The notes under the pieces are model-generated. The model ran no database searches. It was not told where the DNA came from and worked only from the letters and a program-made list of their open reading frames with translations. A DNA stretch of 53,312 bases from an uncultured Eubacteriaceae bacterium (GTDB taxonomy: Bacteria > Bacillota > Clostridia > Eubacteriales > Eubacteriaceae): positions 1 to 53,312 of the forward strand of contig CALMRA010000099.1 of NCBI GenBank assembly GCA_937872065.1, in the 5' to 3' direction. Positions within the stretch are counted from its first letter, which is position 1. Every line of letters starts with the position of its first letter. The position numbers were made by a program, and so were the translations under genes. Positions 42,942 to 50,772 of the stretch are shown here, one piece after another.

Positions 42942-44103
42942 AGCGGGCGCCGGACGTCTGATCCGGGTCGGTGATAAAATGCTGCGCTGCGGCTATACGA
43001 CAGGCTCCTGCGCTGCCGCGGCTGCTCAGGGAGCCGTTCTGATGCTGGCGACGGGAATCGCGCCGGAGTCGGTAACCATCGACACGCCCTCCGGGCAGGA
43101 ACTCAGGCTCCAGCTCGAGGACTGCAGCCCCGGCGCGCTGCGCGCGTCCTGTGCGGTCCGAAAGGACGGCGGGGACGATCCGGACGCGACGGACGGACTT
43201 CTCATCTACGCGTCCGCCGAATATACGGGCGGACACGGTATCGAATTCGCTGCCGGAGACGGCGTCGGAACCGTTACGAAAAAGGGACTGCAGATCCCGC
43301 CGGGAGAACCGGCGATCAATCCGGTTCCGAGACAGATGATCGAACACGAGGTCCGCAGGGCCCTCGACAAGATCGGAAAGAATCCCGACGCGGGGATCCG
43401 CATCACGGTAAGCGTGCCGGGCGGAGCGGAAATCGCGGCCAGGACCTTCAATCCGCGTCTCGGCATCGAGGGCGGACTGTCGATTCTCGGGACCAGCGGA
43501 ATTGTCGTGCCGATGAGCGAGGACGCGCTGACAGAATCCATGCGTCTGGAGCTGTCGGTCAGGAAGGAGAAGCGCGTCTCGGACGGAAAACCGCTGTCCG
43601 TCGTGTATGTTCCGGGCAATTACGGCGCGGACTTCGCGGGATCCCTCGGAATCGACCGGGATTCTGCGGTGCGCATCAGCAACTACGCGGGCTTCATGCT
43701 GGATGAGGCCCGGTCTCTCGGCTTCACGAAGATCCTGCTGGTCGGCGATCTCGGAAAGCTTGTGAAGATCGCGGGGGGATGCTTCCAGACCCATTCCGCA
43801 GTAAGCGACGCCAGGGTGGAAATCCTGACGGCGAATGCCGCGCTGCTGGGCGCGGACCGCGATGTGCTGGCAAAGATCATGGAATGCCCGACGACGGCCG
43901 CGGCTGCCGATATCATCCGGGAAGCCGGACTTGATGATCTGTGGCAGGTCCTTGCGGACAAGATCCGTCTGCGCTGCCAGCGGCGCGTGTTCGGCGAGAT
44001 CGAGGTCGGAGTCGTCCTGTTCGAACGCGGATACGGACTGCTGGCTCAGACGGAAAACGCCGCCGGCATGATCGACGGGGCGAAGGCGGAATGCGAAGCT
44101 TAG
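42925..44103 (+). CDS. cbiD: Cobalt-precorrin-5B C1-methyltransferase
   Basis: CbiD methylates C-1 in the anaerobic cobalamin pathway. The 392-residue protein begins, after a short lead, with the family signature LRCGYTTGSCAAAAAQGA and contains GTVTKKGLQIPPGEPAINPV and FTKILLVGDLGKLVKIAGG. Its presence marks the oxygen-independent route. It overlaps cbiL; 101 bases with no gene or clear signal follow before cbiE. Confidence 0.95.
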   Translation: MNSETEAGAGRLIRVGDKMLRCGYTTGSCAAAAAQGAVLMLATGIAPESVTIDTPSGQELRLQLEDCSPGALRASCAVRKDGGDDPDATDGLLIYASAEYTGGHGIEFAAGDGVGTVTKKGLQIPPGEPAINPVPRQMIEHEVRRALDKIGKNPDAGIRITVSVPGGAEIAARTFNPRLGIEGGLSILGTSGIVVPMSEDALTESMRLELSVRKEKRVSDGKPLSVVYVPGNYGADFAGSLGIDRDSAVRISNYAGFMLDEARSLGFTKILLVGDLGKLVKIAGGCFQTHSAVSDARVEILTANAALLGADRDVLAKIMECPTTAAAADIIREAGLDDLWQVLADKIRLRCQRRVFGEIEVGVVLFERGYGLLAQTENAAGMIDGAKAECEA

Positions 44104-44204
44104 CCTGATGCGCCGGCATAAACAAATTGAGATCCCGGCAGGCAGTCCAGCCGCAGCGGATCGAGAATATCAAATCAGAAATGAATCGGAAGTTGAGTTA
44201 ATAA

Positions 44205-44945
44205 ATGAACCCGAAGACAGACGAACCGGTTTCCCGGGAAATAAAACAGAATATCACAGAGGAGCTCCGGGACGGCAGGAGAACCGCGATACATCCCCTG
44301 CTGACAGTGGCGGGACTGGGTCCGGGGCATCCCGACTACATCCTGCCGAAGGTTCTGAAGCTGTGTCAGGAAGCGGACGTGCTCGTCTCGGGCGAACGTC
44401 ATCTCGAGAGCCTCAGGCAGGTCTTCGGAGAAAACTGGAGGCCGGAGGACCATATTCTGCTTGGCTCCGGCCGGCCGCTTGGCGAGAGCTTCGAGGATAT
44501 CCGCGCGGCCCTCGGGAAGGGGTGCCGGACGGTGATCCTCGTTTCGGGAGACACAGGCTACTACAGCATGCTTGGCTACATCAGACGAAGGCTCCCGGAG
44601 GAGCCGATGACGGTGGTTCCCGGAATCTCGTCGCTGCAGTATTTTTTCGCGGCCCTCGGGATGAGCTGGGAAGACGCCCATATGATGAGCCTTCACGGCA
44701 GGGAGCAGGATCTTGCCGGCGCGCTTGAAGACGGACGGCCCGTGGGGCTGCTGACGGACGGAGAGCACGGGACGGCGTGGATCGCCCGCCAGATGATCGG
44801 GAAGTATCCTGACCGGAGAATCTACACAGGCGAAAATCTGTCGTATCCGGAGGAGAAGATCTGCTCGCATCTGCCGGCAGAGGCGCTTGAATATCAGGAA
44901 GAAGGGATGGCGGTCGTGATCATCGCCGGGAAAAGCAGTACATGA
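44205..44945 (+). CDS. cbiE: Cobalt-precorrin-7 C5-methyltransferase
   Basis: CbiE methylates C-5 of the corrin ring. The 246-residue protein carries a tetrapyrrole methylase fold after about 30 extra N-terminal residues: VAGLGPGHPDYILPKVLK, VLVSGERHLESL, LVSGDTGYYSMLGYI and VVPGISSLQYFFA. The SD is weak (GGAAGTTGAG). Its end overlaps cbiT by four bases; in many bacteria CbiE and CbiT are fused or adjacent. Confidence 0.94.
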   Translation: MNPKTDEPVSREIKQNITEELRDGRRTAIHPLLTVAGLGPGHPDYILPKVLKLCQEADVLVSGERHLESLRQVFGENWRPEDHILLGSGRPLGESFEDIRAALGKGCRTVILVSGDTGYYSMLGYIRRRLPEEPMTVVPGISSLQYFFAALGMSWEDAHMMSLHGREQDLAGALEDGRPVGLLTDGEHGTAWIARQMIGKYPDRRIYTGENLSYPEEKICSHLPAEALEYQEEGMAVVIIAGKSST

Positions 44946-45544
44946 ACGAAAGACATCTCCCGTACAGGGACAGTGATTTTATCAGAGCGCGGGTCCCGAT
45001 GACCAAGCGCGGAATCAGGATACTGACGACAGGTCTGCTGGGAATCGAGCCTGCGGACACGGTGGTCGACATCGGCGCGGGGACAGGCGGACTCACCATA
45101 GAAGCCGCGCGACAGGTGCCGAAGGGCCGGGTCTACGCGGTAGAGCATAACGAGGAAGCCTGCGATCTGATCGAACAGAACGTCCGGAAATTCGGAGCGG
45201 ACAACGTCCGACTGATCCGGGGACATGCGCCGGACGCGCTGTGGCCCGTCAAAAGCTGCGACAGGATTATCGTCGGCGGGTCGGGACACGAGCTCGAAGG
45301 CATATTCAAGTGGGCAGCCGCCCATCTGAAACCCGGCGGACGGATCGCCGCAAATTTTGTAACCATTGAAAACGCCGCGGAATGCGTCAGGCTCATGAAC
45401 GAATATTTCGACGAGCCCGAGCTGATTCAGGCGGGCATTTCCGAAGGAACCACGACCGGAGGTCTGACGCTGCTCAAGGCGCAGAATCCTGTCTTTATCG
45501 TAACGGGTCTCCAGCCGCTGCCGGAGCCGGACATCGACTGCTGA
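44942..45544 (+). CDS. cbiT: Cobalt-precorrin-6B C15-methyltransferase (decarboxylating)
   Basis: CbiT methylates C-15 and removes the acetate at C-12. The 200-residue protein opens with DSDFIRARVPMTKRGIR, the family's substrate-loop motif, followed by the Rossmann SAM site VVDIGAGTGGLTIEAA and IIVGGSGHELEGI. It starts in the cbiE stop (ATGA-type overlap) and is followed after 13 bases by the metal-sensor gene. Confidence 0.95.
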   Translation: MNERHLPYRDSDFIRARVPMTKRGIRILTTGLLGIEPADTVVDIGAGTGGLTIEAARQVPKGRVYAVEHNEEACDLIEQNVRKFGADNVRLIRGHAPDALWPVKSCDRIIVGGSGHELEGIFKWAAAHLKPGGRIAANFVTIENAAECVRLMNEYFDEPELIQAGISEGTTTGGLTLLKAQNPVFIVTGLQPLPEPDIDC

Positions 45545-45557
45545 AACGGAGGAACAG

Positions 45558-46025
45558 ATGACAGACAGCGAAACAGCGGAAATCCGCGGACAGGAAGATT
45601 TTATCGAGACTGCCCGGGAAGCAGAGGAAAATGTGAACGAAGAGATCAAGCCAGCAGGACATACCCACACTCATGAGGACGGTACGGTCCATGAGGATCA
45701 TACCCATACCCACGCGGACGGGACGACTCACGCGGACCATGCCCACGGTCATAATCACGGGCATACCCATAAGAACACCCAGGCCGTGCTGAACAGGCTG
45801 TCCCGGGCGATCGGCCATCTCGAAGCGGTCAAACGCATGGTCGAGGAAGGTCGGGACTGCACCGACGTGCTGATCCAGATCGCGGCGGTTCGCTCCGCGG
45901 TGAACAATGTCGGAAAGATCATCCTGCAGGACCATATCGACCACTGCATCGTCGAAGCGGTGGAAGAAGGAGACAGCCAGGCCCTCGAGGATCTGAACCA
46001 GGCGATCGATAAATTTATCAAATAA
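45558..46025 (+). CDS. CsoR/RcnR-family metal-sensing repressor with His-rich N-terminal arm
   Basis: Residues 72-155 match the CsoR/RcnR (DUF156) repressors, all-helical proteins that release DNA on binding a metal: LNRLSRAIGHLEAVKRMV, then CTDVLIQIAAVRSAV, then DHIDHCIVEAV. Cys101, His126 and Cys130 have exactly the Cys-x24-His-x3-Cys spacing of the CsoR metal site, with His129 as a possible extra ligand. The first 71 residues are a fused arm with 14 histidines at 35-71, mostly in HTH and HAH patterns, able to hold cobalt, nickel or zinc. The gene is the last of the cbi run, and a CsoR-type operator lies 40 bases past its end. Cobalt is the likely signal, by context. Confidence 0.82.
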   Translation: MTDSETAEIRGQEDFIETAREAEENVNEEIKPAGHTHTHEDGTVHEDHTHTHADGTTHADHAHGHNHGHTHKNTQAVLNRLSRAIGHLEAVKRMVEEGRDCTDVLIQIAAVRSAVNNVGKIILQDHIDHCIVEAVEEGDSQALEDLNQAIDKFIK

Positions 46026-46054
46026 GGCGATAATGTATCCTTTGGGGACGGGAC

Positions 46055-46084
46055 TTTCAATTGTAATACCCCCGGGAGTATGAT
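46055..46084 (+). promoter_or_regulatory. Promoter of the hemA operon overlapped by a CsoR-type operator
   Basis: TTTCAA (46055-46060) and TATGAT (46079-46084) are 18 bases apart. Between and into the -10 lies ATACCCCCGGGAGTAT (46066-46081), a 16-bp near-palindrome with one mismatched pair and a central C/G tract. Published CsoR and RcnR operators have this form (TAC, C/G tract, GTA). A repressor bound here would block RNA polymerase. Confidence 0.65.
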
Positions 46085-46110
46085 TAAATAGCAGAGAAAT
46101 AAATATGAGA

Positions 46111-46194
46111 CTGCAGAAGCGGGGAATCCGGCGAGAATCCGGAACGATCAGGTCACTGTGAGGAGCGAGCTCCAAGTCAGAACACCGTCTGCAG
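46111..46194 (+). promoter_or_regulatory. Cobalamin riboswitch aptamer
   Basis: P1 pairs CTGCAGA (46111-46117) with TCTGCAG (46188-46194). Inside are the conserved GGGGAATCCGG, GAGAATCCGGAAC, CACTGTGAGGAG and AAGTCAGAACACC, typical of the compact (short-arm) B12 riboswitches. It precedes hemA, so end-product cobalamin would shut off precursor supply. Confidence 0.88.
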
Positions 46195-46217
46195 ACCGGC
46201 TGGATTTCTCCATCGAA

Positions 46218-46266
46218 GAAGACTCAGCGTACAGCGCTTTTTCTGTCTTCAGGAAAAGCTTTTTTT
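46218..46266 (+). terminator. Riboswitch terminator with competing antiterminator
   Basis: GCTTTTTCTG (46236-46245) and CAGGAAAAGC (46250-46259) form a stem with one G-T pair, then T7: a rho-independent terminator. GAAGAC (46218-46223) can instead pair with GTCTTC (46245-46250), which takes the loop and inner stem and excludes the terminator. This is a transcriptional expression platform. Confidence 0.75.
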
Positions 46267-46300
46267 ATTGCGGCGAATGCCGCCGGAACAGGAACAACAT

Positions 46301-47551
46301 ATGCAGCTGGCAGTAGCAGGAATCAGTCACAATAAAGCCCCTCAGGACGTGCGGGAAAAAGCGTCGTTTACGAAGCGCAGGGCCGTCGAGGGGATGAATA
46401 CGCTCCTTGGCGAGACGCAGATCGAAGAGGCGATGATCCTGTCGACGTGCAACCGGAGCGAGATTTACGCGATATCTGAGGAGCCGGGAGAAGCGGCGGA
46501 GATCCTGTCGGATTTTTATGTCAGACAGGCGCCGGAGCTCGCGGACTATCTGTACTGGAAGACGGGGGACGAAGCGGTCCGCCATCTGTTCAGGGTAGCG
46601 TCGGGCTTCGATTCGATGATCCTCGGCGAGGACCAGATTCTCGGACAGACGAAGCAGGCGCTGGATCTGTCCGCATCGGCGGGCGCGTCAGGAAAATATC
46701 TGAACAAGATCGTCCGGGAAGCCGTGACCTACGCGAAAAAGACAAAGGCGAAGTATTCGGTATCGGAATCGCCCCGCTCGCTGTCCGCGACGGCCGTCAA
46801 GCAGATTATGCGGATGGTGCCGGACTATGCGGACAAGAGGGTGCTGATCATCGGCTCGGGCAAGATGGGACTGCTCGCGCTGCGCTATATGGCGGAGGAG
46901 GGCTTCACCGACGTTACGATGACGAACCGGACCTATCATCCCGGGGACGAATACCAGACGATCTACAGATCGCTGAACGTGATCCCCTACGACGACCGCT
47001 ACGATTTCGTGAAGGATACGGATATCGTGATCTCGGCGACGGCCTCTCCTCATCTGGTCCTGAAGCGGAGCCTGATGCCCCGGCGCAGGAAGCCTCTGCT
47101 CATCGCGGACCTCGGGATGCCCCGGGATGTGGATACGGAGCTTGCGGATGACGAAGAGATCACGCTGCTGTCCATCGACGATTTTACGCAGCTCTTCGAC
47201 GAGAGCGACCGCCGGCTGAAGGAGGTCGCCCGTCTTGCCGAGAAGGAGATCCGGGAAGAGGCCGAGGCGGTTGAATCGTGGATCGCGAAGACCCGTACCG
47301 ACGGACTCACCGGACGGCTCATGAATCAGGCCAGGGAGCACGCGGACGAAACCATCGAGATCCTGAATTCCCGCTATCAGTTTACGGGCAGGGACAGAGA
47401 GTTTCTCGAAAAGATCGTCCATTCGCAGTTTCGGCAGATGGTCATGCCGGCTGTGCTCGGACTCAGGACCATCGACGACACGGAGCAGATCGGAACCATC
47501 GAGGACGCCGCCGCGATCCTGACCGCCTGCGCCCGGGAGAAGAGCGAATGA
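46301..47551 (+). CDS. hemA: Glutamyl-tRNA reductase
   Basis: HemA reduces glutamyl-tRNA to glutamate-1-semialdehyde, the first committed step of the C5 tetrapyrrole route. The 416-residue product has the catalytic Cys50 in ILSTCNRSEIY, LFRVASGFDSMILGEDQILGQ, and the NADPH domain with LIIGSGKMGLLA. ATG 46301 has AGGAA upstream; an in-frame TTG at 46268 lies inside the terminator tail and is rejected. It overlaps the fusion gene by four bases. Control: CsoR-type operator and B12 riboswitch upstream. Confidence 0.95.
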   Translation: MQLAVAGISHNKAPQDVREKASFTKRRAVEGMNTLLGETQIEEAMILSTCNRSEIYAISEEPGEAAEILSDFYVRQAPELADYLYWKTGDEAVRHLFRVASGFDSMILGEDQILGQTKQALDLSASAGASGKYLNKIVREAVTYAKKTKAKYSVSESPRSLSATAVKQIMRMVPDYADKRVLIIGSGKMGLLALRYMAEEGFTDVTMTNRTYHPGDEYQTIYRSLNVIPYDDRYDFVKDTDIVISATASPHLVLKRSLMPRRRKPLLIADLGMPRDVDTELADDEEITLLSIDDFTQLFDESDRRLKEVARLAEKEIREEAEAVESWIAKTRTDGLTGRLMNQAREHADETIEILNSRYQFTGRDREFLEKIVHSQFRQMVMPAVLGLRTIDDTEQIGTIEDAAAILTACAREKSE

Positions 47552-50500
47552 AGGCGCCGCTGCTTTTTGAATTCGACGGTCGAAGAGCCGTCGTCTTCGG
47601 TGCCGGACCGACGGGGCTGCGCCGGGCGTTAAAATACGCGTCATACGGTGCGAAGGTGCGCGTCGTCGCGCCGGAAATCGGACCGGATGCGGCAGCCCGG
47701 CTTGAAGCTGCCGGGATCGAGATCCTCCGTGAGGGCTACGCTCCGGAGCACCTCGACGGCAATGATCTGTGCACCGCGGCGACGGACTCGCCGGAGCTTA
47801 ACCGGAGAATCGTCGCAGAATGCCGGAGTCGGGGCGTGCTTGCGGACAGCGCCAGCTCCGATCCGCACGCGGACTTTACGTTCCCGGCAGAATTCAGGCG
47901 CGGAAGCCTGAGCATAGCGGTCTCGACAGGCGGGCGCGCACCGGCGCTGGACAGACAGATCAGAGAGCAGCTTGAACGACAGTTCAGCCCGGAATCGGGG
48001 ATCGACGAGAGGATCGAACTGCTCGGGAAAATCAGGGAGCTGGCGCTGGGTCTCGGCCTGCCGGACGCGCGCCGGCGGATCAGAGCTTCGGCAGAGCTGG
48101 ATCTGCGGGAGCTGCGGACAGAACTCTCGGAGCTCGAAGGGCTGAAGCGAAACGGTCGGCCTGATCTTCCTGAACAGCTTGAGAAGACCGGTGAAAGAGG
48201 ATTGATGAAGAAATTACGGATCGGAACGCGCGGCTCGAAGCTCGCGCTGACACAGACAGAAAAATATGCGCAGACGCTTCGGGATGCGGTGCCGGGACTC
48301 GAGACGGAAACGATCGTGATCCGGACTACCGGAGACAAAAATCAGACGGACGCGCTCAATCAGATCGGCAGCAAGGGGATCTTTACGAAGGAGCTGGAGA
48401 CGGCTCTGCTTGACGGAGAGATCGACGTCGCGGTTCACAGCATGAAGGATATGCCCTCCGTACTGCCCGCCGGGCTGATCCTCGCGCCGCCTCCGGCCCG
48501 TGAGGACCCGGGCGACGTGATGGTCACCGCGGGGCCGCTGCCGGAGAATCCGAGGATCGGAACCGGAAGCCTTCGCAGAGAGGTCCAGCTGAAAGCGCTG
48601 TATCCGGACGCCGGGATCCTCGGGATCCGGGGCAACGTCGACACGAGGATCCGGAAGATGAAGGACGGCCAGTACGACGCGGTGGTCCTGGCGAAGGCCG
48701 GGCTGAACCGGCTCGGGATCACCGAAGAGAATACGGGCATTACGATTATGTCCCTGCCCGACAGCTTCGTACCGGCGCCTGCTCAGGGGATACTGGCGGC
48801 GGAGATCCGCAAGGACGACGGGGAAACTCTGGAGCTTCTGGCGAAAGCCTCCGATCCGGAGGCGCATCTGCAGATGCGGGCGGAGCGGCGCTTCCTCGAG
48901 GTTCTCGAAGGAAGCTGTCATATCCCGATCGGCGCCCACGCCTATCTTGAAGGCACCGGGATCAGGATCACCGGGATCTTCGGCGACGAAGACGGCCATG
49001 CGGTCTCCGGAACTATCGAGGCCTTCGAAGGGACGCCGGAGGAAGCGGGGGAAGCGATGGCTCATAAGCTCAAGGACGATTATCTTGCGAAATACGGACC
49101 GGTGCCGGGCCGGGTGATCCTTGCCGGAGCCGGCTGCGGTGATCCGGACTTCATTACGGTCGGTGCGGTCAGAGCGCTGGAAAGCTGCGATACGGTCGTG
49201 TACGACGCCCTCGCGAATCCCGAACTGCTGGACTACGCGCCGGACGCGGAGAAGATTTACGTCGGGAAACGCGCCTCCAACCATGCGCTGACTCAGGATG
49301 AGACCAACGCGCTGCTGGTAAGCCTGGCAAGGGACGGCAGGAACGTCGTCAGGCTCAAGGGCGGCGATCCGTATGTCTTCGGACGCGGCGGCGAAGAGGG
49401 CGAGGTCCTGTACGACGCCGGGGTTCCCTTCGAGGTGATACCCGGCATTACGTCCGCCATCGGCGGCCTCGGGGCCGCGGGGATTCCCGTGACCCACCGG
49501 GACTGCAACCAGGCCTTCGCCGTCGTTACGGGTCATCTGAAGAGCGAGGAGAACGAACTCGACTGGAACACCCTCGCCGCGTTTTCCGGAACTCTCGTAT
49601 TCCTGATGGGGGTTAAAAATCTCGGAAAGATCGCGGACAGCCTGATCGCGGCGGGAAAGCCCGCGGCAACGCCGGCAGCCGTCGTTCATTCCGCATCGAC
49701 GCCCGACCAGTACGTCGTCGACGGGACGCTGGGCAGCATCGAGACCCTTGCGAAAGAGCGGGGCGTGACCGCGCCGAGTCTGATCGTCATCGGAGACGTC
49801 GTCGGGAAGCGGGAAAAGCTCGATTTTCGGGCCGACAGAACTCTCTATCCTCTTGCGGGAAAACATGTGATCGTCACCCGGGCCAGAGCCCAGGCGTCGG
49901 AGCTGTCGGAGAAGCTGCGGGCCCTCGGGGCCCAGGCCCTCGAATACCCGACAATCCGGATCGAAACGGTGCCGGAGGAGCTGGAACGGCTCAGCGAAGA
50001 GATCGAGCGTCTGTCCGAATACACGAATCTGATCCTGACAAGCGCCAACGGCGTCGAGCTGTTCTTCGACGCGATGGACAGCCGGGGTCTCGATTCGAGA
50101 TCACTGGCCGGACTTCACATCACAGCCATCGGACCTGCGACCGCGAAAAAACTTCAGGAACACGGGATCGTACCGGACTTTATTCCGGCGAATTACATCG
50201 GCGAATCGCTGATCGAAGGGCTGCTGCCTCAGCTGGGCCCGGACGCGAGGATCCTGATGCCGCGTTCCGCGGACGCGAGACCCTATGTGGCGGAGCGTCT
50301 CGCAAAAGCCGCACAGGTCACGGAAATCGGGATCTACCGGACCGTACCTGACAGCGGAGACGACGATGTGCTCAGGAAGCTGGCGGAGGGAAAGATCGAC
50401 GCGGTGACCTTCACCAGCAGTTCGACTGCGAAGAACTTCGCGGACCGGCTGGAGCAGACCGGGACCGTCGTGCCGGAATCGACTGCCTGCGTCTCGATAG

Positions 50501-50628
50501 GTCCACAGACGAGCCGTACGATGGAAAAGCGGGGGATTCCCGTTACGGCGGAAGCCGAAGTCTACAATCTTGCCGGCCTGACCGGCGCGCTGACGAAGCT
50601 GCTGTCCCAGGACGGCAGGTTATTATAA
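47548..50628 (+). CDS. Four-enzyme fusion: precorrin-2 dehydrogenase, HMB synthase, uroporphyrinogen-III methyltransferase and synthase
   Basis: One unbroken 1026-codon frame encodes four enzymes in a row. Residues 1-219 are SirC-like (VVFGAGPTGLRRA nucleotide site, FTFPAEFRRGSLSIAVSTGG). Residues 220-515 are HemC (MKKLRIGTRGSKLALTQTEK; dipyrromethane-cofactor Cys457 in LEGSCHIPIG). Residues about 520-765 are CobA (LAGAGCGDPDFITVGAVRAL, RLKGGDPYVFGRGGEE, IPGITSAIGG). Residues about 770-1026 are HemD (HVIVTRARAQASEL, LILTSANGVE, VTFTSSSTAKNF). Together they turn porphobilinogen into sirohydrochlorin. CobA-HemD and CobA-SirC (CysG) fusions are well known; this full set is not one I can name. 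AAAGAGG lies four bases before the HemC Met (48205), so HemC-CobA-HemD may also be made separately by internal initiation. Confidence 0.92.
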   Translation: MKAPLLFEFDGRRAVVFGAGPTGLRRALKYASYGAKVRVVAPEIGPDAAARLEAAGIEILREGYAPEHLDGNDLCTAATDSPELNRRIVAECRSRGVLADSASSDPHADFTFPAEFRRGSLSIAVSTGGRAPALDRQIREQLERQFSPESGIDERIELLGKIRELALGLGLPDARRRIRASAELDLRELRTELSELEGLKRNGRPDLPEQLEKTGERGLMKKLRIGTRGSKLALTQTEKYAQTLRDAVPGLETETIVIRTTGDKNQTDALNQIGSKGIFTKELETALLDGEIDVAVHSMKDMPSVLPAGLILAPPPAREDPGDVMVTAGPLPENPRIGTGSLRREVQLKALYPDAGILGIRGNVDTRIRKMKDGQYDAVVLAKAGLNRLGITEENTGITIMSLPDSFVPAPAQGILAAEIRKDDGETLELLAKASDPEAHLQMRAERRFLEVLEGSCHIPIGAHAYLEGTGIRITGIFGDEDGHAVSGTIEAFEGTPEEAGEAMAHKLKDDYLAKYGPVPGRVILAGAGCGDPDFITVGAVRALESCDTVVYDALANPELLDYAPDAEKIYVGKRASNHALTQDETNALLVSLARDGRNVVRLKGGDPYVFGRGGEEGEVLYDAGVPFEVIPGITSAIGGLGAAGIPVTHRDCNQAFAVVTGHLKSEENELDWNTLAAFSGTLVFLMGVKNLGKIADSLIAAGKPAATPAAVVHSASTPDQYVVDGTLGSIETLAKERGVTAPSLIVIGDVVGKREKLDFRADRTLYPLAGKHVIVTRARAQASELSEKLRALGAQALEYPTIRIETVPEELERLSEEIERLSEYTNLILTSANGVELFFDAMDSRGLDSRSLAGLHITAIGPATAKKLQEHGIVPDFIPANYIGESLIEGLLPQLGPDARILMPRSADARPYVAERLAKAAQVTEIGIYRTVPDSGDDDVLRKLAEGKIDAVTFTSSSTAKNFADRLEQTGTVVPESTACVSIGPQTSRTMEKRGIPVTAEAEVYNLAGLTGALTKLLSQDGRLL

Positions 50629-50686
50629 AATAATCGTTATAGAATAAAGCTCTATAGAATAAAAATCGAATCAGAATTCTGCATCT

Positions 50687-50716
50687 CCGGTCAGCACTAA
50701 TCAGTCTTTTGACCGG
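50687..50716 (+). other. Hairpin in the leader of hemB
   Basis: CCGGTCA (50687-50693) pairs with TGACCGG (50710-50716) around a 16-base loop that contains ACT/AGT. It has no T-run. Two copies of TATAGAATAAA (50638-50648, 50653-50663) precede it and could give a promoter for hemB-hemL. The role is unknown. Confidence 0.45.
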
Positions 50717-50772
50717 TAAAGATGATCGGTGACTTCTGATCAGTAAATTGCGGCGCTGCCGCGGAGGTAATT

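Noticed and set aside
47278-47547. Ninety codons in frame upstream of the SirC start
   Set aside because: They overlap the end of hemA in another frame and have no homology. The ATG at 47548 overlaps the hemA stop in the usual coupled way.
48214-49866. 550-codon open frame on the minus strand
   Set aside because: It lies entirely inside the HemC-CobA coding region, is Arg/Gly/Asp-rich as expected from an antisense reading of GC-biased codons, and matches no family.
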